The translations under genes and the position numbers were made by a program. From assembly GCA_037974665.1 (NCBI GenBank), contig CM075765.1:61654247-61718246 (forward strand): DNA of 64,000 nucleotides, given 5' to 3'. Source of the DNA: Ehretia macrophylla. Taxonomy: Eukaryota > Streptophyta > Magnoliopsida > Boraginales > Ehretiaceae. Shown here one piece after another: positions 22,901 to 34,699 of the stretch (positions are counted from its first letter, which is position 1; each line of letters opens with the position of its first letter). Under the pieces are notes generated by a model that saw only the letters and a program-made list of their open reading frames with translations, ran no database searches and had not been told where the DNA came from.

Positions 22901-24274
22901 ATGACTGGTAGACCGAGTACCAGAGGTAGGCTTGAGGTAACTCATGAGGTTTCGAGAAATGTGGCACCAGGCCAAGTTAGGGGTGATGATCGTATAGGTG
23001 CAGCTTTTGATAGGATAACTGAGATCATGGCCGGTCAGGCACAGTTACTAGCAGGGCAGGCTGCCCAAACTCAGGCATTGCATAATCAGTTACTGAATGC
23101 ACAAGGTGGGTACTACGGTCATGGTACATTGAAAGAGTTTTTAGGGTATTATCAACCACGGTTTCAGGGGGAGCCGGATAATCGGAAAGCTGAGGCGTGG
23201 ATTAGTAAGGTGGAGAAGATTTTTGACCCTCTTGATTATACCGATGAGCGGAAGGTCACCTTTGCCGTGTACTTGCTGGATGATGAGGCAGAGGAATGGT
23301 AGCGCACGGTGAAAACTAGCTGGGAGACTCAGGGTATTCCGTATGTTTGGGATACCTTTCTGATAGCTTTCCGGGCGAAGTATGTCCCGAGGATCGCGAG
23401 GGAGAGGAGAGAGGCAGAGTTTCTAGTCTTAGTGTAGGGAGATGCTTCAGTGGCTCAGTATGAGGTCACTTTCACTAGGCTGTCCCGGTATACACCAAAG
23501 TATGTGGCTGACGAGGAACGTAAGACTCGTAGGTTCATGTTGGGGTTGAGACCCGAGATTCAGGATACGATGGCCCTGAATCAGTATGATATACTTACTG
23601 AGGCCTTTGATGCAGCTTCTAGGTTAGAGAAGAGAAAAGGGGAACAGATCGGACCTAGTCAACCTAGCAAGAGGCCCTTTCAGCCGCAGGGTCAGCAGGG
23701 TATGTATAGACCTTCGGTACAGCAGGGTGGTTACAGGCCTGCAGTACAGCAGGGTTCTTTCAGACCACAGGGTCAGCAGGGTTACTATCGGCCTCAGTTT
23801 CAGCAGGGGTCTTATCAGGCTCAGTCGCAGTATAGGCCGGCCCAGTCTCAGGGTTGGTATAGGCCTAGTGTTGGGACACCTCAGCAGCAGGCTGGTATAG
23901 CTGGTTATTCAGTTTCTGGGTCTTCTGGATGCAGTGTCAGTACACCAATACCGCTGTGTACTTATTGTAAACGTACAGGCCATCTGGAGGTTGACTATCG
24001 GAAGAAGGCAGGGACGTGTTTAGGTTGCAGCAGCAACCAACACCGGGCGAGGGATTGCCCCAGGTATCAGGGTTCTACAGGTCAGCCAGCAGTCTAGGGT
24101 TATCAGGGTAGACCTGCAAGCAGTACACCTCAGCAGCAGCGAGCTCAGGCTCGGGCCTACGCAGTAGACTTGGAGGAATTGCCAGAGGCGGCAGCAGTGG
24201 TGAAAGGTAACTTACTTATTCTCAACCAATTAAATATTATATGTCTTGAGTGCAACATGCTAAAATGTGAGTAG
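22901..24274 (+). pseudogene. gag of family C, copy 2 (stops, no frameshift)
   Basis: ATG at 22901 opens MTGRPSTRGRLEV. The capsid region carries FLGYYQPRFQGEPDN, AEAWISKVEKIF and DEAEEW, followed by the ancestral TAG at 23300-23302. A second stop lies just before 23450. The frame then runs through VAQYEVTFTRLSRY, a QQG/YRP-rich linker and two knuckles. Here knuckle 1 has lost its last Cys (Cys to Tyr, EVDYRKK) and knuckle 2 (CLGCSSNQHRARDC) is complete, the reverse of copy 1. A further CAG-to-TAG stop lies at 24095-24097. The frame ends at 24274, just past the protease entry sequence, with no catalytic aspartate motif. It would have needed pol supplied in trans. Confidence 0.88.
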
Positions 24275-24379
24275 AAAGTTTGCCTTATACGATTAAAGTT
24301 AGCACGTGCATCATATCAGTTGGCGATTGAGTAGTATGTGACGCTGAGGCATATGAAATTCCGATTAAGGGTCAAGCTA

Positions 24380-24845
24380 CTTTATGACTATACATTGATT
24401 ATTGGGATTCTTATTTGGTGATTTTATACAACATTCTTCCTCAAGATTTCTATATGGAGATTTTTATTCAGCATACTTCTTTGAACTTTTTCTATGGTTT
24501 TTTCTATGCGGTATTCTTATGTGGATTTCTGATACGGTATTATCCGGAGTTCTTATATTGGGATTATTATTCGGTATTCTTGTTTGGTGATCTTGTTGAA
24601 GTTCTTACTTGGTATTCTTGGATGGTACTCTATTACGGGATCTATGTTTGGCATTTTCTTTAGTAATTATTTGAGATTCTCATCTGGAAGTCTTAGTCGG
24701 TGTTCTTATTCAGCGTTCCTATTCAAGCTTCTTGTTCGGTATTCCTAGTTGGCATACTAGTTGGTATTCAGAATTTGATTTTCGGTCTTTCATTCCGTAT
24801 GTTTGAGCCAGCAGTACTTGACTGAAGAATTGCGAGGTAGCAATT
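24380..24845 (+). repeat. Post-gag degenerate repeat region, copy 2
   Basis: Fuller version of the run at 19680-20084: loosely repeated TATTCTTATTCGGT-like words to about 24780. A unique stretch and the polypurine tract follow. It takes the place where pol would be expected. Confidence 0.6.
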
Positions 24846-24846
24846 G

Positions 24847-24863
24847 TTTTAAGGAGGGGAGAA
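24847..24863 (+). other. Polypurine tract of composite element
   Basis: TTTTAAGGAGGGGAGAA directly before LTR3; plus-strand primer site. The first internal region lacks it. Confidence 0.88.
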
Positions 24864-27653
24864 TGTGAAACCCCACTTTTCTATCTTATCTCGATTTGCG
24901 TGCTTTATCTCGTTTTGCGTGAATTGACCTATTTATGTGCTATATGACTTAGAATGTGTTAAATATGTGATTAATACTCCTAATACATGCTAAGTGTGCA
25001 TTCATGAAATTTTCATCAAAAACGGAATCAGAAATTTTATCATCGATTTTTATGAATAGTGTTTTGAACATCTGTCTGCTAAAATTTTTACAAGGGTGTT
25101 TTAAACATCTTAAAACCTAGTCCTCTATTATTAATAGACTCATGTTTCATAAAAATTGATTCTGAAACGGAATAGTAATTTAAATAGACTTTTCGGGCAA
25201 AAAGTAGCTTTTTTTTAGCCAAATAGTAATTTCTTTTAAACCCGATTCTTGCATTGACTATCGTTGACCTAGTACATATTAATATAAATGTATTTATATG
25301 TGGTATTAAATGATTTTAGATTAATTGTGCATTCAAAAGACATTTGAAAATAAATAATATGACTTTTCACATTTTTCTGCAGAAATCGCGTTTTTAGCCG
25401 AGTCGGGTGAAAGTCTTTGCATGAGAAAACTCTTGTCACCTAAAAATAAACTACTTAAAATAGTCTAAGTGTTAAATTAATGTTTTGAGCAAGAAATAGT
25501 CTAAAATGGAATTAAAAGACAAGAAAACACTAAAAATAACTAAGTGTCAACTTTGACTTTCTTTTTTTTGTTTGACCTTTGCTTAATATATCATCAACAC
25601 ACATTAAAAACAAAGAAAAACCCCTCCAAAAACACACACAAAACCGTGGTTCTTTGTAGGAGAAAGATGAAGGCATTTTCAAGGTTTTTCAAAGTGATTT
25701 TTTTATGTTTTTGCTTATAATTGCATTTGGAACAGTTAGAATATTAATTTGAAGTTATATTATTGTTCAGTGCATGATAAGGATCGATTATATGTATTCT
25801 TATAAGATTTGAACCGTTGTAGTATAAATTTTTATTTTCGGGTATTTAAAGTTGATAGTTTGGCTATTTGTTGATTATTTTGAGTTGTAATGGTTGGAAT
25901 CGATTGCCGTCAATTTGTAAAAGTTTGTTAATTACGTTGTAGCGCTGTTGTAATGCCGAATTTTCAATTGCGATGTCGGTGTGAAAGCTCAGAAATTTCA
26001 ACCTTGATGCATTAGGGTTTTTGGGTTGTTGGGCTTGATTTGGATGTGTTTTGGTTGGTTTTCGAGAGGGCTAATGTAGTTGATTGAATGGGTGAGTGAC
26101 AGAAACTGGTTTGGAGTTGTTTGGATTAGTAAAATGTAAGATATGATTATTTGAAGTTTAGGTTGTCTTTCTTTAAAATGTTGTTATATGCCATTAGATG
26201 ATCGGGTCGTGTTTGAGTGATTGAACTGTGAGTTGTTGATGGTTAGATTAGGGTTTGGTTGTATGTCTAATGCATGTTAAGTTGGGTGTCCTACTTTGTC
26301 ATCTAACTTAATTGTTTCATGATTATATAGTTGATGATTGTTAAATGTTGTTTAATTGATTGTTGAAATACGAATTAATTGATTATTGATTATTGATTAT
26401 TGATTGTTGTTACAAAACTGTGAGGAGCACGCTCAGGGTTATTCTGGGGTGTTACATGGTTAACTGATTGTTATTGTTTTTATTAGTCGTAGGTCGGGCA
26501 GCCAATGTTGTTGACTTCTCGAATTGTTATTGTTATTGTTATTATGAGTCAAGAGTCGGGCAACCAATGTTGTTGACTTCTAGAATTGTTATTGTTATTG
26601 TTATTATGAGTCAAGAGTCGGGCAACCAATGCTGTTGGCTTCTCGAATTGTTATTGTTATTGTTATTGTTATTATGAGTCGAGAGTCGAGCAGCCAATGT
26701 TGTTGACTTCTCGAATTGGTATTGTTATTGTTATTATTAGTCGAAAGTCGGGCAACCAATGTTGTTGACTTCTCGAATTAAGTCTCATTGTTGTGAGCTT
26801 TGGTAATGTTGTGTCACCTCGGGAGGTATCCTGGCACAATTATCATGGCTAATCCCTATCTCGCATGGGAGGAGAGGGCATGGGGTGTGGGTCTAGGTCA
26901 AGGTACCTCAGGTTTGTGTCGTTGAGTTTGGAGGAGTTGATGAGCATTGAATTGGTGTATGGAGCTTCATCAGCAAATGTATCGTATCCTTATTGTGTGT
27001 TTACAGTTATTGCTATTGTTGCATTTATAATGATTATTGATGTTCATTGTGTGTTTACTGCTCAAATGATGATTTCCAAGGAGTATAGTAAATATTGTTA
27101 GAGATCTATCGAATCCTCACTGGGCTTGTTTTATATAAGTTCACTCTCTATTATTGCTTGCTTATAGGTGTCCTTGAGCAAGATTACGGGTACGTGCCTC
27201 CAGAAGAGGAAAATGTGCCTTACGTGGATGAGTCTTATGTGTAGGAGTCTTTGCCATGAGATTGTTTATAGTTATTGTAATATGATGTATTGTAAAACCT
27301 ACCTTAGTATGAAGACATATGTATGTTGACTTAGTAGTCTTTCTTTTGACTATGGTTGGGTTGCTAAGTTAGTTTATAATCTATTTTGAAATGTATGTAT
27401 AGTTAATGTATTATGTTGGAATGGAGGCGTATAACTATGATTGGATTGTTGAAGAATGATTATTGTAAAATATGGTTGTGTTGTATGTTGTTAACTTAAT
27501 TGAGGAGTTGATTGTTGAATGGCTGAGGAGTTTGATTATATGTTATTATGAGAGGTTGGTTTAGAGCCTCGGTGTCTCAATTAATGTCGTTATACTACCG
27601 AAATTCTGTTGCGTCCTGACTGATTGTAGGTGGGGTCAAGTTGGGGCGTGACA
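24864..27653 (+). repeat. LTR3 of composite element (family C)
   Basis: 2,790 bases. A deletion of about 135 bases near 25694 removes the end of the putative first exon and the GTGAG donor. The 62-base array has five copies here (unit starts 26486, 26548, 26610, 26678, 26740), one with an extra TTATTG. Confidence 0.93.
26486..26790 (+). repeat. 62-bp tandem repeat array in LTR3, five copies
   Basis: One copy more than in LTR1 and the middle LTR; the spacing of the third to fourth unit is 68 because of an extra TTATTG. Confidence 0.9.
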
Positions 27654-27658
27654 CGGCC
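27654..27658. repeat. TSD right copy (CGGCC) of composite element
   Basis: Exact match to 15166-15170. Removing the element and this copy rejoins the RNA polymerase frame in the middle of a Pro codon. Confidence 0.95.
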
Positions 27659-29270
27659 TACCGGAGAAATCTATGATCGTTACCGCCTGTTAAGTACCGG
27701 TAACATAAATCATTTTAATATAGATATTTTTGAAAAAGGGTAATTGCGAGAAACTTTGTCGTATAATAAACACGCTGCAGCGTCAGGCCTTTAAAATAAA
27801 CAGTGATTGGTTGAATCAGATTCTAAATAATGAGGATTTATTTGTATCATATGGCTATCTCATGCCTAAATATCTAGCCTCTATGAATAAAAAAGATGTA
27901 TTCCCCTTACTTAGGGAGTTTTACATGAAGGATAATGTTATTAATAATATATGTAGTTTAACGAGATGTTAAATACTTTATCTAAGAACATACAGTGTGC
28001 TCGTTTTAAGCAATTGATTATCAAGCTGGCTACTGCCTTGGATGGTTTTCATTTTTATTTGTCAGCATTTCTCGACTTTTGAGGTTGAATCTACCGCAGT
28101 GGCGTCTTGCATTTCCACGAGCGTGATCTAGCAAGAAGCTTGATCGTCTTTGCTGATTGCAGTCCTATCGACGAGAATATCAAAAATAAGATATTTGTTG
28201 CAGTAGTTGCCTTCTATTACAAGTCTTTCAACTCGGCCGAGGAGGCAAAAAGCTGGGCAATTAACTGGTCAATAAATCTTTTTGGTAGAAATGATGAGAA
28301 TTTTGATAGCAATGAGAATTTAAAGATCTTAGATGATAAGATTATCGTGAATGGTCGGGATGCTAAACACCCATTTCAGTTCATGGCCATTATAAGGGCT
28401 TTCATCTATAAGAAATGGGACCTTCTTTCGAGCATTCCTATTATCCAAGACGCCTTAGCGAGTGCATATCAGATCTCTAGTTACTTTTTGATGGATGAAA
28501 CCTTGGCTAAGAGAACAAATCTCATCCCATCTCCGGATGGAAAAATCCAAGATGTTTATTCTTCAATCCTCGAAGAGTTCAAGGTGTTCATGAAAGCAGA
28601 ACAAGAAAATGAGAATCTATCGACGATAGTTTGCAATCACCTCACTCGTAAGCTAGTCAAACGTATCTTTATGCCTATTATCTATGGCAAAACTTTAAAT
28701 AGCACGGCCAGTGATATAAAAGACCATATCTCTCACTTCATCACTGATAAGGAATGCTTCGATGTTGCCTCTGTCTGCTTTAAGTTCTGGAGGACTAAAT
28801 ATCAGGGCTTGCAAAGCCTGATCCGGTGGATCAGCAATATAGGATGAATCGCGTCTTCGCGGAATAGCCCTATTTTCTATAGAGTCCCTTACTTTACCAC
28901 GGTACAGGATTATATGATAATGATGACCAAAAATATTACAATTCATAATAATATTCTTAAGAAGAGGCGTCGGTTGAGTCTCAAAGTTCCTACTTCTAAG
29001 AGATATCGTAGGAAGACTTTTGTCTCTACCTTTGTAAACTTCATCCATCAAAAGGTTGCATATATTGCAAGGAGTGTAGTAGATCATATTCTTCATGAAA
29101 TACATGAGCCTATATACACACTGCACAACAGCTTTCTAACTACTGCTCTATATAGCCATAATATACCAAGGATTTATAGCAGAGTCTTTCGTAGCATGGG
29201 CCCTCCACTTTCAATCATCAACAAGGGGAGTCTAAAGTACTTAAAGAGCAAGACTTTGAGCATAAGGTAA
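27659..29270 (+). pseudogene. Phage-type RNA polymerase of a linear mitochondrial plasmid, 3' portion
   Basis: Continues the frame cut at 15170 with TGEIYDRYRLLST. It shifts near 27735 into INTLQRQAFKIN and shifts again near 27970; one frame then runs to 29270. T7-type landmarks follow in order. The DFRGRIY motif has both Arg codons changed to TGA (28080-28082 and 28086-28088). Palm aspartate: QDALASAYQ, with Asp at 28449-28451. The O-helix-like RKLVKRIFMPIIYG keeps the R, K and Y-G spacing of T7 R627, K631, Y639, G640. A TGA sits at 28845-28847. HQKVA stands where HxxD is expected. The motif-C aspartate is Asn (HNSF, AAC at 29127-29129; T7 D812). The enzyme would transcribe plasmid genes in mitochondria; this copy is dead. 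Confidence 0.88.
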
Positions 29271-29566
29271 TCTCTAAAGATCTTCTTCATTATTACATAA
29301 AGGCTAATGTACTTGAGATCATAAGCAAGAAGATGATGAAACTTGGGAAGAAAGGATCTCGGTAATACTGACCTCTTACGAGAACTATATTCATATTGTA
29401 TGCGGTGATTTAAAATTCGGGGATTATTGGCTAGCTCATGAGAATAAGTGGCAGAAATTCAAGTTAAAGTTAGTAGAGGGGGAAATGACCAATAACAGTG
29501 TGTACTATTAAAATGATGATGATGATGATGGCATACACCAGAGACAACAAAACTATTGAATAGTTA

Positions 29567-31949
29567 TTGAATCGCTTGTATCAAAAGATTGAACGAACAA
29601 AACGGCTAGATCCGCATGCTAGGTTAATCATAGATTCATATCATTTCAACGAGCCTTACCCTCATGTTAATGATATAGACCTACTCAGTCTTGCGACCAT
29701 GGATCTCTTAATCCAGTTTGCTTACCCATTCTTATCTGGTTACGCTAAGTTCACAATTTCATATACCATGAGGCGATCTTGCGGAGTGGATATCTCTTTT
29801 ATGCTAAATAGTGCTATCCCCTTGCCTTATCAAGATTGTAAGTTAATTCCGAAGAGTGAGGTCTATGCTCATATATATTGATATATTAGTATATATAAAG
29901 AAATCTATGACGGAGATTATGTTCTTCAACTCATGATCCAAGTCTATATGGAAGGCAAAAAGATGGATATACCCGCCTTATCTTCAGAGGAGAGAAATAG
30001 CTTACTTAGATCAATCATTCAAGGCGGATTGAGTGAGATCGAGCCAATAACCGCTAGAGAGATCCGAAATCGTAAGCGTAGCTATCCAACCCATATCACA
30101 ACACTCAAACCATCTCGCACTGAGCTGAAACCATTCATAGTTGCTGATATTGAGACTCTACCATTATAGAAAGATGACGTTCATTAGGTCTCTTTATGGT
30201 TCATCCCAGTGAACAGATCAATGATCTTATGATTGATGCCTACTTTAGTGAAGACTACTCTATAATCTTGGATTCCTTTGAAGGAAGGAGTACTAAGGTA
30301 CTTTATAAGTTGGTATTAAGGATCCCAACAATTGTTAGACAAGAACAAGAACCTTAACTATTTACTTCCACAACTTATCTAGATTCGATGGAATTTTCTT
30401 GCTTAAGAACCTATCATGTCATCACAAGAGCTACAAGCTAAAACCACTTAGGGGGAACCGTATGGTTTGCCAATTAGCTGTCTATTATGGTAAGAGGCTA
30501 TTATTCCGCTTCAGAGACTCCTTGAATCTACTCCCTGGAAAACTTAACGCCCTAGCTAAGAATCTATGCTCGGGTCTAGGCCCGAAAGGCTCTATCCCAT
30601 ATGAAGATGTGATAGAGTCCACTGTGGGTAGTATGAAAAAGAGCTTGTTAGAATATATGAAGCAGGACATACTTCTTCTTGGAGGTGTAATAAAAAAAGC
30701 TCAAGAGATATATTGGAAGCTGTACAAGGTGGACATAGAAAGCAAGATAACCCTTTCCTCAATGGCTCTAAGCATCTTTCGCATGAAATACTACGATGCT
30801 TCTAATTGGCCAATCCACATCCCAAACAAGAATAAAGACAGCTTTATAAGGCGTGCCTACCACGATGGTCATACAGATATATACAAGCCATATGGCGAGG
30901 ACCTATACTACTATGATGTAAACTCTCTCTATCCCTTTGTAATGAAGGAATTTCCAATGCCTGGAGGTAAGCCTGTCTGGCATGGTAATTTAGAAGATCA
31001 GGATTTAGACAAGATATGTGGCTTTATTGAGGCATATGTGGTATGTCCGAAGACTATCAAGAAGCCCTTTCTACCCAATCGAGAAAAGAATAAGGCTCCC
31101 ATTTTTCCAACAGGGGAATTTGTTGAAGTCTACTATAGCGAGGAGTTAAAGTATGCAAGAGGCCTAGGCTGCACTGTGCTCCCAATCTTAGGCTACCTCT
31201 TTGAGAGGAAGGAAAGCCCATTCAGGCAGTTTGTTTGCTCACTCTTTGAGAGCAGGTTAGAGGCAATGAAAGAAGGTAATGATGCCATGGCCTATGTGTA
31301 CAAGATCCTTATGAATTCACTATACAGTAGAATTGGCATTAACCTTAAAAGCACGATAACCGAGGTCTGCGATGCATATCGATACAAACATTTGATTAAG
31401 CATAGTGACTTAGTATTCGGTGAGATGCTTATTGAGAACAAATACGTCATTGCCTACTATAGAAATACCGGGACTAGCCTAGATTATTAGAACCCACCAA
31501 AGAACTTAGTTGTCCAACTAGTTGTTGCGATCACTGCTTGTGCTAGGATCTATATGTACCCTTATATATCAAGAGAGGACAACTATTACATGGACATAGA
31601 CTCAGTTGTGCTTGGTCAGCCACTACTTACTGATATGGTTTCTTCTTCTATCTTAGGTAAGTTTAAGCTAGAGGACAAAGTCATGAAAGGCTGCTTTTTA
31701 GTACTAAAATCCTATTTCTACATCACAATAGATGGAAGCAATGTACTAAAATACAAGGGACCAGCGAAAAACCAGGTCACTCCTGAATGGTTTGAGTCAC
31801 AATACGCATACCCATCTCGTACAAAAAGCCCCTACTATCTATTGGCATCCTTTAGAGTAAATACCGATGTCGTTCTCTAGTAACTAAGCTAGAGGGATAC
31901 ATCAGTCCTTTTATCTCTTGGGTAGTGGCACCATTAGGAAAATCTCAGG
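29567..31949 (+). pseudogene. Family-B (protein-primed type) DNA polymerase of a linear mitochondrial plasmid
   Basis: A replicative DNA polymerase typical of invertrons, downstream of the RNA polymerase on the same strand. In order: an N-terminal piece (29567-29881); exonuclease motif I, FIVADIETLPL, near 30150, followed by stops; motif II, YFHNLSRFDG, near 30363-30392; motif III, YMKQDILLL, near 30657; polymerase motif A, YYYDVNSLYPF, near 30907-30939; motif B, KILMNSLYSRIG, near 31302 (usual Gly after Tyr is Ser); and motif C, YMDIDS, at 31587-31604 (usual DTDS, Thr to Ile). At least one shift lies before motif II, and a TAG at 31488-31490 separates motifs B and C. The 3' end is interrupted at 31949 by a solo LTR. 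Short homologous sequence may continue at 34700-34864. Confidence 0.88.
31945..31949. repeat. TSD left copy (TCAGG) of solo LTR 31950-34694
   Basis: Matched by CCAGG at 34695-34699, one mismatch. Confidence 0.85.
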
Positions 31950-34694
31950 TGTAACACTCCGATCCCTCTCGAGACCCGGAGTTCTATCAATCAATCTAAC
32001 CACAACCCAAATCCAAACCCGGGCATAATTTTTTTAGGAAAAACGGACGGAGTCTCTCCTATTTCTAGGCAAAAAGCAAACTTACGACAGCATATAAGTG
32101 GACCAATACCATGTCCAAACATTCAACCACCTCAAGGCCATCCGAGCCTTGTTCTCAACAAGCAATCACCAACAAAAATACATTTACAGTTTACAGACTA
32201 ACCTACCTCTTCACATCTTTTACAAGTACATTATGCATTGAAGTTAAACTATACTAACTAAATACATAAGCTAGGTTTTGAAATCACTTCAATAACCTAG
32301 TAAAACTTAAATGACATTCTTTTAATATTAAATACATACAATACATGAAAGCATACATCTTTGCCACTTTGACAACTCAAGCCACATAGGCACGCAAAAC
32401 AACTCTTCAAGCACGAACTTTCACATAATCATGAACTTTCCAACTAACATGGCATTTCCTGAAATGTGGTGGTGAGGAGTGAGTATACACAACACGTATA
32501 CTCAGTGAGGGCGAGACAGATATCGAGGTGGAGAGAAAGAAAGTCGTGCAATGCAAATAGACACAGTTAAGCAATAAAGTCAATAAGAAAGCATTCAATA
32601 CAAACGACAATATAATAAACAATCAAGAAAGCATTAACACAACCATTCAAAGCTATACCACACTCTGAAGGCTATGGTTCACTCATACGAGCAATGTACC
32701 ATTTCACGAGCGATACATCAATCTTGAGCTTGATGTTGACAACGATGACAATAATCGCGCAACCACCTTATAACTTCAGTTTGGAATACCCCAGAAGTAT
32801 CCATCAATTCTACGACCTAAATCTCCCTAGGAGGCAACCCAAGCGAGAATGAGAATAGGACAAGGAGCTAGAGCAACCAACACTGGCAGCCCGAGACTAC
32901 CCAGAGAGGCCCATCACTCACGCGCCTGACACAATGCAATGCAATACGAGATACAAGCAATAAACGAGTGATAACACAACAATACAAAATAGTGGCGATA
33001 AACGAGATATCAAGCATTTACAATCAATACTAGCATTCAATTAACTTCTCAAGCATAACTATCATTAATAGCAACAAGAACACCAATTAAACAAGTAACA
33101 ACAATTCAAACACGAAAACGACAAATATCACTATTCAATCTCTAACTTCCAAAGGCAATTACGAGCAAACGAGCTACGGGATTAGGAAACCGATTTCACT
33201 ACATTCACTCAGGCACTACAAGGCACGTTTCTATGTCACTAAACTTCACTTTTCCACCCAAGGCCCGAAAGTCCACCTACTGTGTTTGAACTACAGCTAT
33301 GCTAACCGGTCACTCAATCAATGCCACAACAGTGCCAAAAGTGCTTCCATACCCTCAATTGCAAAACCCCCAACCCAATTCGAGCACGGTCAACTTTTGG
33401 TCAAACGGCCCCTTTACGTTTTTTTGTCTAATTTCTAATTTTAACAAAGGTCGATCCGTTTTTATTTCACATTTTATCTTTCTATCACTAATGGCACCTA
33501 TCCAAATCAAGCAATTGCAATTCAGATAAAAAATCCAAAATTCTATGGTTTTACTATTCATTTTTACTATTTACATTCTTGCCTAAATTCAATTTGCATT
33601 TCTAACCGTGAAAATCGCTAAATAACTAACAAGCAATGCTCTAGGAACCCTAAAGAAGCATTTTCAATCAATTTCAAGCATTATAACGCATTAAATATCA
33701 AATCTAAAAATTTGAATCAAAAATCAAATTTTATATAATATGAACAAAAGCGTGACAACCCTCACAGAGATTGAAGATCAAGACCCGCAAGGACCCGAGC
33801 CACGACCCCTGAGTGATTCCACGCACGATTGTAGAAGAAAATGGAAGCAAAAATCATTTTTTTTCCTCCTTGGTGCATTCGGCCATGAGAAGGACAATTT
33901 GGGCACTTTGAAATTTTTTATTTATTTTAGCCTTGTTTTATTATTTAAAAGTTGACAAAGGGCATTTTGGTCTTTTGCAAGGTCAAGTTTAAGTTAAAAT
34001 TGGTCAAATAAGCTTATTTTGATGTCATTTAATCCAATTCAAGTTAGAGCAATGCAATTTTAATGAAAACTGACTAAAAATAGCTAATTTAAACTATAAA
34101 CATTATTTACGAAATCCGAGAAATAATCTTCTAACTTTTATTTTCGAAATGCTACGATCGAACGGTCAATAAACGATCGCTAATAAACTGATGAGCAATA
34201 ATATAAAACTTTTATTTTTTTGAAAAGTAAAGTAGTAGAATAGTTTTAAATTCACTCTGGCTCGGAGTTACTTTTCCCATTTATTTGAAAACCGAGTGAT
34301 TTTAATGCAAACAATTAAAATTGATTATTAAAATAATCAAAACAATCAAAATAATCAATATTACTTTAAAAATAATTAATTTAACTATTCCTAGAATATT
34401 TTAAATAATTATGAAGTTAATGCCAAAATACGAATGAACAAATAAATATAAACATGTAATCATGTGCAATTAAATATTAACATTTAAGATGGCACTTAAT
34501 TAAATACAAGAGAATAAATTCAATTACTATAATTAATAGAAATAGATAATAATCTTTCAATTATTCAATATACAATTACTAAATGCTTCCAAGAGAAATA
34601 TAAAAATAGTGCAAATTGGTTGATTTAACTAATTAAACATTTAATTAAATACAGTCAAATGCTATTAAATGCACGCCGGGTTTGGGTTATCACA
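31950..34694 (-). mobile_element. Solo LTR of family D, minus orientation
   Basis: 2,745 bases, ends TGTAACACTCC ... TTATCACA in window orientation, flanked by TCAGG/CCAGG. No internal region. A block at about 32755-32935 (GGAATACCCC, CCCAAATCTCCCTAGGAGGC, GAGGCCCATCACTCACGCG) is shared with family B LTRs. A second copy of the family starts at 63067. On the minus strand a GTGAGG donor (33765) and TTTCAG acceptor (32459) lie 1,307 bases apart, echoing the other LTR families, though without the acidic block. Confidence 0.9.
32459..33765 (-). other. Putative LTR-internal intron (family D)
   Basis: CTCT|GTGAGG donor and CATTTCAG acceptor on the minus strand, 1,307 bases apart. The frame after the acceptor (RKCHVSWKV...) is also kept in the 63067 copy, but it is basic rather than acidic. 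The donor context is weaker than in families A-C. Confidence 0.3.
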
Positions 34695-34699
34695 CCAGG
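34695..34699. repeat. TSD right copy (CCAGG) of solo LTR
   Basis: Pairs with TCAGG at 31945-31949. Confidence 0.85.

Larger units (their letters stand above)
15171..27653 (+). mobile_element. Composite non-autonomous Ty3/gypsy element: LTR-gag-LTR-gag-LTR (family C)
   Basis: 12,483 bases flanked by a perfect TSD CGGCC. Order: LTR1 15171-18029; internal region 1 to about 20084; a middle LTR lacking its first ~335 bases (about 20085-22606); internal region 2 22607-24863; LTR3 24864-27653. Each internal region has a primer site and a gag frame but no protease, RT, RNase H or integrase. The copies differ throughout, so the tandem arrangement is not recent. It probably arose by unequal or illegitimate recombination between related copies. 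It splits the plasmid RNA polymerase gene. Confidence 0.93.

Noticed and set aside
28695..29126. 143-codon minus-strand frame
   Set aside because: Antisense to the RNA polymerase pseudogene, whose motifs are on the plus strand.
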